The translations under genes and the position numbers were made by a program. DNA of 11,979 nt, taken from positions 1 to 11,979 of the forward strand of contig VBEU01000043.1 of the NCBI GenBank assembly GCA_005883775.1, in the 5' to 3' direction. Position 1 is the stretch's first letter; every line of letters starts with the position of its first letter. Shown here piece after piece: positions 1 through 6,970 of the stretch. The stretch comes from Chloroflexota bacterium. GTDB lineage: Bacteria; Chloroflexota; Limnocylindria; P2-11E. The notes beneath the pieces were generated by a model. It searched no databases. It was not told where the DNA came from and saw nothing but the letters and a program-made list of their open reading frames with translations.

Positions 1-975
1 ACGCTCATCGTCGTGACGGAGCTCGGCAGCGGAGTGACCGTCGGCGTGATCGCGATCCTGGGGTTCGCGGGCGCCCTGCAGATATGGCACCTCTACGTGA
101 CGTATGCGATCTTCGGAGCGGCAACGGCGTTCAGCGTGCCGGCGCTCGGAGCGATCATCCCCGAGCTCGTTCCGGAGGAGATCCTCGTCGCGGGCAACGC
201 CGTCCAGGGTCTCTCGCGGCAAGGCGCACGGGTCGGTGGGCCGATCATCGGCGGTCTCCTTGTCGCCACGGCGGGTCCGCCCGCGGCGTTTGCGTTCGAC
301 GCGCTCAGCTTCTTTCTCTCCGCGGGCGCCGTCGCGCTGACGAGAGCGCGCTCACACGGTGCCGAGTCAACACACTCGATCCTGCGAGAGATCCGTGAAG
401 GCTTCGCATTTGTCTTCTCGGTGCAGTGGCTCTGGGTCACGATCTTCGGCTGGTCGCTCATCGTGGCTGCCTTCATCGGCGCGATCGCGGTGGCGTTGCC
501 GCTTCTCGTGACGGGCGTTCTTGGTGGCGGCGCCGTCACATACGGCTTCATCAACGCGGCGGTCGGCGTGGGCGAGGCGATCGGGGTTACGGCGATCGCG
601 CAAGTCCGCATCCGACGAAGTGGCATCGCTATGTACCTCTTCGGCGCGCTGAGCGGGGTTTCGTTCTTCATCTACGGCCTCATCCCAACGGTTCCCGGCG
701 CCCTTCTCGCCAGCGCCATAAACGGTCTGAGCTTCGCCTGCTTTGGCGTCTTGTGGGTGACTGCCCTCCAGGTCCACGTTCCGAAACGTCTTCTGGGTCG
801 CGTGACGAGCGTGGACTACTTCGGCGGGACGCTCCTCGCGCCGTTTGCTCCGGTCGGAGCGGCGCTTCTTGCGAATAGCCAGGGACCGACCTTCGTTTTC
901 GTCCTCGCCGGCGCGATCACGGTCGCGCTGACGCTCGCCGGTCTGCTGCTGCCGTCGATACGAAATCTGGAATGA
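1..975 (+). CDS. MFS transporter, MFS_3/EntS-like, 5'-truncated by window edge
   Basis: A polytopic inner-membrane carrier of the major facilitator superfamily, most like the MFS_3 group of proton-driven exporters (EntS and macrolide-efflux relatives). The frame is open from base 1, so the GTG at 13 is not a convincing start; the gene probably begins upstream and about 80-100 residues (the first two or three helices) are missing. What is visible is a run of hydrophobic helices. Family-typical stretches are AGNAVQGLSRQGARVGGP followed by GGLLVA and FDALSFFLSAG in the first half, then a soluble central loop. Near the C-terminus VPKRLLGRVTSVDYFG is the usual second-half signature. It ends in TGA, 79 bp before panB. 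Substrate cannot be told from sequence. The fold is certain; the subfamily is likely; export direction is inferred from the family. Confidence 0.85.
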   Translation, partial: TLIVVTELGSGVTVGVIAILGFAGALQIWHLYVTYAIFGAATAFSVPALGAIIPELVPEEILVAGNAVQGLSRQGARVGGPIIGGLLVATAGPPAAFAFDALSFFLSAGAVALTRARSHGAESTHSILREIREGFAFVFSVQWLWVTIFGWSLIVAAFIGAIAVALPLLVTGVLGGGAVTYGFINAAVGVGEAIGVTAIAQVRIRRSGIAMYLFGALSGVSFFIYGLIPTVPGALLASAINGLSFACFGVLWVTALQVHVPKRLLGRVTSVDYFGGTLLAPFAPVGAALLANSQGPTFVFVLAGAITVALTLAGLLLPSIRNLE

Positions 976-1043
976 ATCCTGCGAGATACCGCCCCGCGGT
1001 ACGATTGCGTCAACGCCGGGACCGGCCCGAAGCCGGCCTGGAC

Positions 1044-1049
1044 GGAGGT
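1044..1049 (+). promoter_or_regulatory. Shine-Dalgarno site of panB
   Basis: GGAGGT lies five bases before the GTG at 1055. It is nearly a perfect anti-16S match and fixes GTG 1055 as the panB start. The rest of the 79-bp gap after the MFS gene holds a weak -10-like TACGAT (1000-1005) without a clear -35, and a short CCGGC/GCCGG stem with no T-run. Neither is strong enough to call. Confidence 0.75.
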
Positions 1050-1054
1050 CAAAA

Positions 1055-1951
1055 GTGAGCGATCAGTACGGCGGCGCGGCACCAACGCCGGCTCCGAAGA
1101 AGGTCACCGTTCCCGACCTCGTCGCGATGAAACGCGACGGCAAGCGCATCACGATGATGACGGCATACGACGCGGCGTTCGCGCGCCTCGTCGCAGAGGC
1201 CGGCATCGACGTCATCCTCGTCGGCGATTCGCTCGGCATGGTCGTCCTCGGCTATCCGACGACCGTACCGGTGACGATGGACGACATGGTCCGCCACGCG
1301 GCCGCCGTTTCGCGCGGTGCGACCCGGCCCCTCCTGATCGGCGACATGCCGTTCGGGTCGTACCAGGCGAGCCCCTCCGATGCTCTTCGGAACGCGGCGC
1401 GTTTCCTCAAAGAGGCAGGGATGGATGCGATCAAGGTGGAGGGCGGCGCCGAGGTCGTCGAGACGGTCCGCACTCTCACGGCGAACGGGATCGCGGTCAT
1501 GGCCCACGTCGGGCTCACCCCGCAGCGCGTAGCCCAGCTCGGCGGGTTCAAGGTCCAGGCGAAGACCGCGCGGGCGGCGCGGCGGCTCATCGACGATGCG
1601 GTCGCGCTCGAGGAGGCCGGTGCGTTCTCGATCGTGCTCGAAAGCGTTCCGGCGCCCGTCGCCGCGCTCGCCACCGAGCGCCTTGCGATCCCGACGATCG
1701 GCATCGGCGCCGGTGTGGACTGCGACGGTCAGGTCCTCGTGCTCCACGACGTGCTCGGGCTCTACGGAGAGTTCAAGCCGAAATTCGCGAAGCGCTACGC
1801 CGACATCGGCGCAGCCGTCACGAGCGCGCTCCGAGATTTCGATCGCGAGGTTCGTGAGGGCTCGTTCCCGACCGACGAGCACAGCTTCACGATGAAGGAG
1901 AGCGAGCTGCTCTCGCTGCAGCGGAGCCTGGCACAGCAAAAGGCTTCGTAA
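1055..1951 (+). CDS. panB: 3-methyl-2-oxobutanoate hydroxymethyltransferase (ketopantoate hydroxymethyltransferase)
   Basis: PanB is the first committed enzyme of pantothenate (vitamin B5 and CoA) synthesis. It adds a hydroxymethyl group from 5,10-methylene-tetrahydrofolate to 2-oxoisovalerate, giving 2-dehydropantoate, in the cytoplasm. The 298-residue product has the full family pattern. It starts with TMMTAYD and VGDSLGMVVLGY, where D58 is a metal ligand, then IGDMPFGSY with metal ligand D97. KVEGG follows with metal ligand E129, then MAHVGLTPQ, IVLESVP with catalytic E196, and IPTIGIGAG. These match Asp45, Asp84, Glu114 and Glu181 of the E. coli enzyme, apart from an N-terminal extension of about 13 residues. 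The GTG start is supported by GGAGGT five bases upstream. The stop TAA shares its last A with the ATG of panE, so the two are co-translated. No oddities. Confidence 0.97.
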   Translation: MSDQYGGAAPTPAPKKVTVPDLVAMKRDGKRITMMTAYDAAFARLVAEAGIDVILVGDSLGMVVLGYPTTVPVTMDDMVRHAAAVSRGATRPLLIGDMPFGSYQASPSDALRNAARFLKEAGMDAIKVEGGAEVVETVRTLTANGIAVMAHVGLTPQRVAQLGGFKVQAKTARAARRLIDDAVALEEAGAFSIVLESVPAPVAALATERLAIPTIGIGAGVDCDGQVLVLHDVLGLYGEFKPKFAKRYADIGAAVTSALRDFDREVREGSFPTDEHSFTMKESELLSLQRSLAQQKAS

Positions 1952-2775
1952 TGCGCGTAGCGATCCTGGGCATGGGGGCGATCGGCCACGTCGTAGCGCG
2001 GGCGCTCGATGGGCGGGCCGAGCTCGTGAGAGTGGATCGCACCCGCGCGCCTCTCCGCGATCGGGAGGCGCCGGTCGACGCGGCGATCGTCACGACGAAA
2101 ACGCCCGGGACCGCGTGGGCGGCCGAGGTCGCCGCGAAGATCCTCGCGCCCGAGGGCGTCGCCCTCACGATTCAGAACGGGCTCGGGAACTACGAGACGC
2201 TCGTCGAGCACGTCGGCCGCGAGCGCGCGGCCGTCGGCGTGATCTACGTCGGCGCGCAGCTGGTCGCCGGCGAGCTGCGCGCGACCGGGCCAGGCAAGGT
2301 CGAGCTCGGGCGCCCCTCCGGGGGCGCGCCGCGAGCAAAGCTCGACACGCTCGCGGAACTGCTGCGCGCCGGCGGGATGGACGTGACCGTCGTGGAAGAT
2401 CCCTGGCCGGCCGTGTGGCGCAAGGTCGTGACGAACGCCGCGGTGAATCCACTCACGGCGCTCATCCGCCGGACGAACGCAGAGCTTCTCGCGGACCCAC
2501 CCGCGTCTTTGGTCGCGGATTGTCTCGCGCGCGAGGTCGCTCGGGTTGCGACAGTGGCGGGCGTGCGGATCGGCGAGGACGAAGCCGTGAAGCAGTGGCG
2601 GGCGATGGCCGCGCTGACGGGCGCCAATCGCTCATCGATGCTGCAGGACGTCGAGGCCGGCCGGCCGACGGAGATCGACGCGATCTCCGGTGCCGTCGCG
2701 CGCGAAGGTGAGCGTCGTGGGGTCCCCGCTCCGCTCAATCAGGCGATGACGCTGCTCGTCGGCACGCTCGCCTAG
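1951..2775 (+). CDS. panE: 2-dehydropantoate 2-reductase (ketopantoate reductase)
   Basis: This enzyme reduces 2-dehydropantoate to (R)-pantoate with NADPH and so uses the product of the overlapping panB. The 274-residue protein opens with a Rossmann dinucleotide site, GMGAIG at residues 7-12. IQNGLGN (74-80) and PGKVELG (114-120) are typical of the N-domain. The C-terminal helical domain carries WRKVVTNAAVNPLTA (156-170), with K158 and N162 at the positions of the catalytic Lys176 and its conserved Asn partner in E. coli. SMLQDVEAGRPTEID (229-243) follows, with E241 matching Glu256. The start ATG overlaps the panB stop by one base, with AAAGG upstream. The TAG stop lies in a CTAG shared with the stop of the convergent cyclase gene. 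The ApbA/PanE family also includes non-pantoate reductases, but the panB partnership makes this assignment firm. Confidence 0.93.
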   Translation: MRVAILGMGAIGHVVARALDGRAELVRVDRTRAPLRDREAPVDAAIVTTKTPGTAWAAEVAAKILAPEGVALTIQNGLGNYETLVEHVGRERAAVGVIYVGAQLVAGELRATGPGKVELGRPSGGAPRAKLDTLAELLRAGGMDVTVVEDPWPAVWRKVVTNAAVNPLTALIRRTNAELLADPPASLVADCLAREVARVATVAGVRIGEDEAVKQWRAMAALTGANRSSMLQDVEAGRPTEIDAISGAVAREGERRGVPAPLNQAMTLLVGTLA

Positions 2776-4007
2776 GTCGCGACGGCGGTCTTCACCTCCG
2801 CGTCCCGATCGGGCTGGTCGCGCTCACTGAGGAGCCACCACGTCCGCATCGGACCTTTTCCTTTGACGTCGATCGTCCCTCGCGGCTCGCACACGAAGCG
2901 ATCCTTCAGGAGCTCGTAGGTCGCCTCCGTCATCTGGATCTTCCCGGGTTCGCCGTGCGACTCCATTCGCGCCGCCGTATTCACGGGATCGCCCCAGATG
3001 TCGAACACGAACTTCCGCCGTCCGATGACTCCACCAATTACCGCGCCCGAGTTGATGCCGACCCTGAAGTCGAGGCAACGCCGCCCGGAGCGTTTGCGTT
3101 CAGCCACGTATTCGAGCATCCCAAGCGCTAGCCGCGCGACCGCGTCGGCGTGGTCGCGGCGCGGCTGCGGCACGCCGGCGACGCCCATCCAGTTGTCCCC
3201 GATAGTGCGGATCTTCTCGACTCCCTGACGATCGGCCAGGCCGTCGAAGAGGCTGACGTACTCGTCGAGCAACGCGACCATGTCTCGTGGCGTCAGTTCA
3301 GCGGTGAGCGGGGTCGAGTTGACGACGTCGGCGAAGATCATGGTCGCCTCGCCGTAGGCGTCCGCGATCACCTCCTCCCGCTCCCGGAGCCGCGTCGCGA
3401 TCGGCGCCGGAAGCACGTTCAGAAGCAACCGCTCCGAGCGCGCGCGCTCCATCGCGAGCTGCCGCGCGTAACCGGCGAGCAGCGCGAACGCGACTCCCGA
3501 GATCGTGGCAATGTTCGCGGCGAAGAAAGCGGTCACGATCCAGGCAGGCAGGCCGTTTGCCTCGCGGGGCTGAACGAGTGCCGCGAGCACTACGACGGCG
3601 GCGAAGGCCACAAGCCAGCGAATACCGGCGCGGATGCCGCCAAATACGAGAGCGCAGAACGGCGCGAGAACGGACCAGAGCACCACGCCGCTCGATAGTT
3701 GGAAGCCGCCCAGAGCTGTATGCACGCCGAGCGGGAGCGTGAGGATGATCAGGGACTCGATCTGGCGGGCACGTTCGAAGTTGTGAGTGCGTGCGAACGC
3801 GGCAAGGTTCGCGAGCGTGAGCGGAACGGACACGAGCGGAAAGATCGCGGCGACCGATTCTCCGAACGTGTAATAAACACCGGCCCAGGGCGGGACCGAT
3901 GCGAGGACGGCGAGCGCGAACACGACCAACAACCGGTTGCGCCTCCGGTCTTCGGGCGAATCGGTCCTCGCGCTTCCCATCCCGAGCACCTGGTCGAGTA
4001 CTCGCAC
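2772..4007 (-). CDS. Membrane-bound class III adenylate cyclase, six-helix N-terminal domain
   Basis: Predicted to make cAMP from ATP at the inner face of the membrane. With the GTG start at 4007 the protein has 411 residues. Six hydrophobic helices (about 26-48, 50-72, 83-101, 105-124, 128-146 and 153-179) lead through a charged signalling helix (RQLAMERARSERLLLNVLP) into a cyclase domain at about 221-394. All key residues are visible: metal ligands D227 (FADVVNST) and D271 (TIGDNWMG), adenine-selecting K265 and D336 (FDIWGD), and transition-state N343 and R347 (VNTAAR). The K/D pair favours ATP over GTP. The frame is open to an ATG at 4115, but the extra N-terminus is Arg/Gly-rich and looks non-coding. 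AGGAGA at 4017-4022 suits GTG 4007 (nine-base gap) better than ATG 4016 (no gap); ATG 3980 is a further choice. The stop overlaps that of panE. Confidence 0.9.
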   Translation of the reverse strand: MRVLDQVLGMGSARTDSPEDRRRNRLLVVFALAVLASVPPWAGVYYTFGESVAAIFPLVSVPLTLANLAAFARTHNFERARQIESLIILTLPLGVHTALGGFQLSSGVVLWSVLAPFCALVFGGIRAGIRWLVAFAAVVVLAALVQPREANGLPAWIVTAFFAANIATISGVAFALLAGYARQLAMERARSERLLLNVLPAPIATRLREREEVIADAYGEATMIFADVVNSTPLTAELTPRDMVALLDEYVSLFDGLADRQGVEKIRTIGDNWMGVAGVPQPRRDHADAVARLALGMLEYVAERKRSGRRCLDFRVGINSGAVIGGVIGRRKFVFDIWGDPVNTAARMESHGEPGKIQMTEATYELLKDRFVCEPRGTIDVKGKGPMRTWWLLSERDQPDRDAEVKTAVAT

Positions 4008-4016
4008 CCGGTGCAT

Positions 4017-4022
4017 TCTCCT
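4017..4022 (-). promoter_or_regulatory. Shine-Dalgarno-like site of the adenylate cyclase gene
   Basis: AGGAGA on the minus strand is the only strong ribosome-binding sequence near the 5' end of the cyclase frame. Its spacing favours the GTG at 4007 over the directly abutting ATG at 4016. Confidence 0.5.
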
Positions 4023-4026
4023 GCGA

Positions 4027-4047
4027 GACCGACCGGCTGACCGACCG
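4027..4047. repeat. Short direct repeat in the divergent promoter region
   Basis: GACCGACCG occurs at 4027-4035 and again at 4039-4047, a 12-base period of about one helical turn. It lies between the divergent cyclase and lipoprotein genes, directly upstream of the cyclase ribosome-binding site. It could be a protein-binding site or chance in GC-rich DNA. The rest of this 157-bp gap shows no convincing -35/-10 pair on either strand. Confidence 0.35.
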
Positions 4048-4164
4048 AATCGACGGGACATCCGGGCTGCTGCGTGCTCGCCCCCACCCGTTGAAGCGCG
4101 AGGATCGCAGCGCAACCTGAGACCGCCCGGCCACCCGGGAACCTATGAACCGGTCGAGCGTTAC

Positions 4165-4650
4165 ATGGAAATGAGGCTCCTGCTGGCGCTCGCCCTCGTG
4201 CTCGCCGCCTGCGGCGGCTCTGTCGGCTCGCCGGGGCCGTCTTCAGCGCTGCCGCCCGAGGCGCGCGGGGCACTAGGACAGATCTACGCGGACGGCCACG
4301 CCTACACGCTGCAGGTGGAGCTGTATCGCGATCTCATGCCGGGTCCGGCGCCGACACCAAAGCGCGGTGTTGGCGGCACGATCTTCCTGAAGCCTGACGT
4401 GGAGAGCGACCCGCCGGCCGGAATGCGGGTGGATAAGGCCTGGCTGGTGAACGGCGCCGACGTCTGGGAAACGGTCCCGCAGCCGCTCCAAACGTTCGCG
4501 GCCGACCGTCGCAACCACCTCTCGCTGAGCGTGCGCGACGGCCCGACCTGGGACACGAGCGCGAAGGTCGACGTCGTGTTGCGCTTCAGCACCGCGAGCG
4601 GCACGTATTTCGTCCAGCAGCGCGGCGTCCAGATCATCGGCGCCCTGTAG
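4165..4650 (+). CDS. Small predicted lipoprotein of unknown function
   Basis: I do not recognise this 161-residue protein. It has a clear lipoprotein signal: MEMR, a hydrophobic run LLLALALVL, and a lipobox ending LAAC with the lipidated Cys at residue 16. The mature protein starts with a flexible Gly/Ser/Pro linker (GGSVGSPGPSS). The remainder, about residues 35-161, is rich in alternating hydrophobic residues (YTLQVELYRD, GGTIFLKP, KVDVVLRFST, GTYFVQQRGVQII) and looks like a beta-sandwich anchored outside the membrane. The ATG at 4165 was chosen because it places the signal peptide at the N-terminus, although the frame is open from 3937. The ribosome site is weak. The gene is divergent from the cyclase (157-bp gap), so it may share its control region, but nothing shows a functional link. 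GC and codon use match the neighbours. Confidence 0.75.
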   Translation: MEMRLLLALALVLAACGGSVGSPGPSSALPPEARGALGQIYADGHAYTLQVELYRDLMPGPAPTPKRGVGGTIFLKPDVESDPPAGMRVDKAWLVNGADVWETVPQPLQTFAADRRNHLSLSVRDGPTWDTSAKVDVVLRFSTASGTYFVQQRGVQIIGAL

Positions 4651-4661
4651 GAGCCGGCTCC
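4650..4661. repeat. 12-bp perfect palindrome between convergent genes
   Basis: GGAGCCGGCTCC is a perfect inverted repeat with no spacer. Its first base is the last base of the lipoprotein TAG stop, and it lies three bases from the stop of the facing gene. There is no T-run on either side, so it is not a standard intrinsic terminator. It may act as a bidirectional hairpin or a protein site, or it may be chance. Confidence 0.4.
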
Positions 4662-4664
4662 GAC

Positions 4665-4859
4665 CTATCGGCTCGCGATGAGCAGGGCGACCATAACGAG
4701 CGCGCCGAGGCCGGCCACGGCGCCGATCGTGAGAAGAGCTCCCGACACCATCTCTGCGGCCCGTCCGCGAAGCGGGCGCCTCTGGTTCCGCTGACCAAGT
4801 ACGGCGATCACCATGATCCCGAGCATTGCCATCAGCCCAAGCTCAGAAGTCCCCGACAT
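4665..4859 (-). CDS. Small two-helix membrane protein, unknown function
   Basis: I do not recognise this 64-residue protein. It consists of two hydrophobic helices, about 6-22 (ELGLMAMLGIMVIAVLG) and 38-62 (ending ALVMVALLIA). They are joined by a basic loop (RNQRRPLRGR), which by the positive-inside rule should face the cytoplasm and leave both ends outside. It is supported as a real gene by an excellent ribosome-binding site (GGGAGG, four bases before the ATG) and by lying 21 bp downstream of the MFS transporter gene, so it is likely the last gene of the long minus-strand operon. It could be a transporter accessory subunit or a small stress membrane protein; nothing decides this. It converges with the lipoprotein gene, 14 bp away. 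Confidence 0.72.
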   Translation of the reverse strand: MSGTSELGLMAMLGIMVIAVLGQRNQRRPLRGRAAEMVSGALLTIGAVAGLGALVMVALLIASR

Positions 4860-4863
4860 AAGA

Positions 4864-4869
4864 CCTCCC
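4864..4869 (-). promoter_or_regulatory. Shine-Dalgarno site of the 64-residue membrane protein
   Basis: GGGAGG, four bases before the ATG at 4859, inside the 21-bp gap after the MFS gene. It is one of the strongest ribosome sites in the window and the main reason to accept this small gene. Confidence 0.7.
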
Positions 4870-4880
4870 GTTCGCGCCGC

Positions 4881-6119
4881 TCATTGTGACCCAGGCCCTA
4901 AACGGCGCCCCGCGACGAGCGCCACCGCCGACATCGCAACGAAGGCGATCCCCATCCAGCTGAAGGCCGTCGCGAGACCGACCGCCTCAGCGAGGAAACC
5001 GAAGAGCGGCGCACCGATGCCGCCGACGTGGGCGTTCAGGAGGTAGTACCCGCCGAGGACCGTCGCCCGGCGGCCCGGGGACGCGCTATCCATGACGAGC
5101 GTCTCCGTCACGGTCGAGCGCATCGACCAGAGCAGGCCGAAAACGACCAGCGCGATGAGGAGCGCGTCGTTCGGCACCGCCGTCACCGCGAACACCGCCG
5201 GGCCCATCAGCGCGAGCCCGCCGACCATCACGCGGCGGCGTCCGAACCGGTCCGAGAGCCAGCCGCCGAGCGGCGCGCCGATCACGCCGACGAGCTGCGG
5301 GACGCCGAAGAAGACCGCGGCCAGCGCCGGCGAGAGTCCGCGCGCGTCGACCAGGTACAGCGCCAGGAACGCGAGCAGCGCCGCAATGCCGAATTGAAAT
5401 GCGATCGAGAGCGAGACGACCGGGCCGACGTCGCGGAACACTCGGCCGATCTCGCGGAAGGCCGCGAACCGATCGCCCGGCGCGGCCCGCTCCAGCCCAT
5501 GCGGCGCGACGAACCACAGCAGCGCGCCGAAAATGATCGGCGCCGCGGCGAACCAGATGTACGGCGTTCGCCACGTGCCTGTTGCCGTGGCAAGGATCCC
5601 GGCGACGGCCGGCGCCGCGAAGAACGAGAGATGGCCGCCGGTGATGTGTATGCCCATCGCGGTCCCGCGCACGCGCGGCGAGAAGGTGCGAGCGATGAGC
5701 GCAGCGGCGGGGCCGTGGTACGACCCGGAGACGATGCCGAGCACGATGAGGAGCGCGAGGAGCTGCCAGTACGAGCCCGCCGTGGCGAGCGCGACACTCG
5801 CCGCGCCCATGAGGAAGAGCCCGCCAACGATGACCACACGGGAGCCCACGCGGTCGGCGAGCATGCCCCACGGCGCGTTGGCGAGTCCCGCGGCGATGGA
5901 GAACGCGGACACCGCGAAGCCGCTCTCGGCATAGCTGAGCGCGAATGCATCGCGGATTAGGGGCAGCAGCGGATTGAGGAGCGAGTTCGCGACGTGATGC
6001 GAGAAGTGCGCGGCGGTGATGGTGCCGAGGAGGACCTGGCCGCGCCGCTCTTTGAGTGACAGCTCCTCGACCGCGGGTTCGGTCGGGACGAGGATGGCCT
6101 CGTCGGCGATCGTCGTCAC
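4881..6119 (-). CDS. MFS transporter, 12 helices, loosely Fsr-like
   Basis: A 412-residue major facilitator superfamily carrier of the inner membrane with a hydrophilic N-tail of about 28 residues and roughly 12 helices. The loop 2-3 motif A is clear (GMLADRVGSR, 85-94) and repeats in the second half as GWLSDRFGRRR (286-296). The N-terminal part (TAAHFSHHVANSLLNPLLP, ALSYAESGF, SYHGPAAALIARTF) recalls fosmidomycin-resistance-type (Fsr) and related MFS proteins, but I would not name a substrate. The GTG start overlaps the panC TGA as GTGA, with GAGGAG five bases upstream, so it is coupled to panC. The context permits a role in moving a pantothenate-pathway or osmolyte-related metabolite; that is inference only. 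A drug or small-molecule efflux role is equally possible. Confidence 0.88.
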   Translation of the reverse strand: MTTIADEAILVPTEPAVEELSLKERRGQVLLGTITAAHFSHHVANSLLNPLLPLIRDAFALSYAESGFAVSAFSIAAGLANAPWGMLADRVGSRVVIVGGLFLMGAASVALATAGSYWQLLALLIVLGIVSGSYHGPAAALIARTFSPRVRGTAMGIHITGGHLSFFAAPAVAGILATATGTWRTPYIWFAAAPIIFGALLWFVAPHGLERAAPGDRFAAFREIGRVFRDVGPVVSLSIAFQFGIAALLAFLALYLVDARGLSPALAAVFFGVPQLVGVIGAPLGGWLSDRFGRRRVMVGGLALMGPAVFAVTAVPNDALLIALVVFGLLWSMRSTVTETLVMDSASPGRRATVLGGYYLLNAHVGGIGAPLFGFLAEAVGLATAFSWMGIAFVAMSAVALVAGRRLGPGSQ

Positions 6120-6970
6120 GCGATCTCCTCGATGCTCACGCCGAGCAGCACGTTGTCGATGAGCCGCGTCTTGCCAACCCGTGCCGCGAGCGAGATGACG
6201 GCGCGTTCGGCCGGCCGCGCGAGCTCTTCGAGGGTCAGCGGGTCGGCCACGGACACGTATTCCACAGCAATGCCAGGAACAGCGGCGCCGCGCTCGACGC
6301 GGTCGCGCAATTTCGCGGGGTCGCGCTCACCACGGGACCAGTCCTCTTTCGCGTCGCGCAAGGCGCGCGACAGCACGACCGCCCGCTGCCGGTCGTCCGC
6401 GGAGAGGTAGCGGTTGCGCGAGCTCATCGCCAGCCCGTCGCGCTCCCGCACGATGGGGCAGCCGACGACCCGCACGCCAAGACGCAGGTCCCGACTCATC
6501 GTCTGGACGACGCGCAGCTGCTGGAAATCTTTCTGGCCGAAGTACGCGACGTCCGGACGAACGATCGAAAAGAGCTTCGTGAGGACGGTCGCGACGCCGG
6601 CGAAGTGATCCGGCCGCGCGACCCCCTCGAGCCGCTCCGCGACCGCGCCCGGCTGGACGCGCGTCGTGTCGCCGGGCGGGTACATCTCCTCGACAGTCGG
6701 TGCGAAGACCACCGCCGTTCCGAGGCGCGCGCAGAGGGCGAGATCGGCTGACTCGTCGCGCGGGTACGCCGCGAAATCTTCGTGCGGGCCGAACTGGGCC
6801 GGATTTACGAAGATCGAGACGATCGCCAGGTCGTGCTCGCGCACGGCGCGCTCGATCAGCGACGCATGACCGTCATGGAGCGCACCCATCGTGGGTACGA
6901 AGGCGATCGAAGACGTCGCCGACCCCGTGCGGAACCCACGGACCTCGGAGACAAGACGAAATACGTTCAA
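6116..6970 (-). CDS. panC: Pantothenate synthetase (pantoate--beta-alanine ligase)
   Basis: PanC joins pantoate and beta-alanine through a pantoyl-adenylate, the last step of pantothenate synthesis, in the cytoplasm. Read from the TTG at 6970 the protein has 284 residues, the normal length. It holds the nucleotidyltransferase site VPTMGALHDGH (25-35, HxGH at 32-35) and SIFVNPAQFGPHEDF (52-66) with pantoate-binding Q59. LEGVARPDHFAGV (114-126), AYFGQKDFQQL (142-152) and the KMSKS-like loop AMSSRN (181-186) follow. The start rests on family length and on TTGA: the TTG overlaps the TGA that ends the shifted GpgS frame. There is no good ribosome site, so initiation probably relies on coupling. 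The frame stays open upstream through the glycosyltransferase gene, so automatic annotation may report a false GT-PanC fusion. Its substrate is made by PanB and PanE, encoded on the other strand. Confidence 0.96.
   Translation of the reverse strand: MNVFRLVSEVRGFRTGSATSSIAFVPTMGALHDGHASLIERAVREHDLAIVSIFVNPAQFGPHEDFAAYPRDESADLALCARLGTAVVFAPTVEEMYPPGDTTRVQPGAVAERLEGVARPDHFAGVATVLTKLFSIVRPDVAYFGQKDFQQLRVVQTMSRDLRLGVRVVGCPIVRERDGLAMSSRNRYLSADDRQRAVVLSRALRDAKEDWSRGERDPAKLRDRVERGAAVPGIAVEYVSVADPLTLEELARPAERAVISLAARVGKTRLIDNVLLGVSIEEIA
6125..6130 (-). promoter_or_regulatory. Shine-Dalgarno site of the MFS gene, inside the end of panC
   Basis: GAGGAG on the minus strand, five bases before the GTG at 6119, lies within the last codons of panC. 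It supports that GTG as the true start despite the overlap with the panC stop. Confidence 0.6.

Noticed and set aside
1017..1036. Hairpin (CCGGC/GCCGG) before panB as a terminator or riboswitch
   Set aside because: The stem is only five pairs with no T-run and no conserved riboswitch core; such stems are common by chance at this GC content.
1049..1939. 296-codon open frame opposite panB on the minus strand
   Set aside because: It mirrors panB almost completely and is Arg/Asp-rich; panB has all its catalytic motifs. Long antisense frames are expected in high-GC DNA.
3937..4164. Upstream extension of the lipoprotein frame (76 more codons)
   Set aside because: It would bury the lipoprotein signal peptide and overlap the cyclase gene; the lipobox requires the start at 4165 or 4171.
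5028..5960. 310-codon plus-strand frame opposite the MFS gene
   Set aside because: Arg/Glu-rich low-complexity translation with no motif; the minus-strand transporter explains the region.
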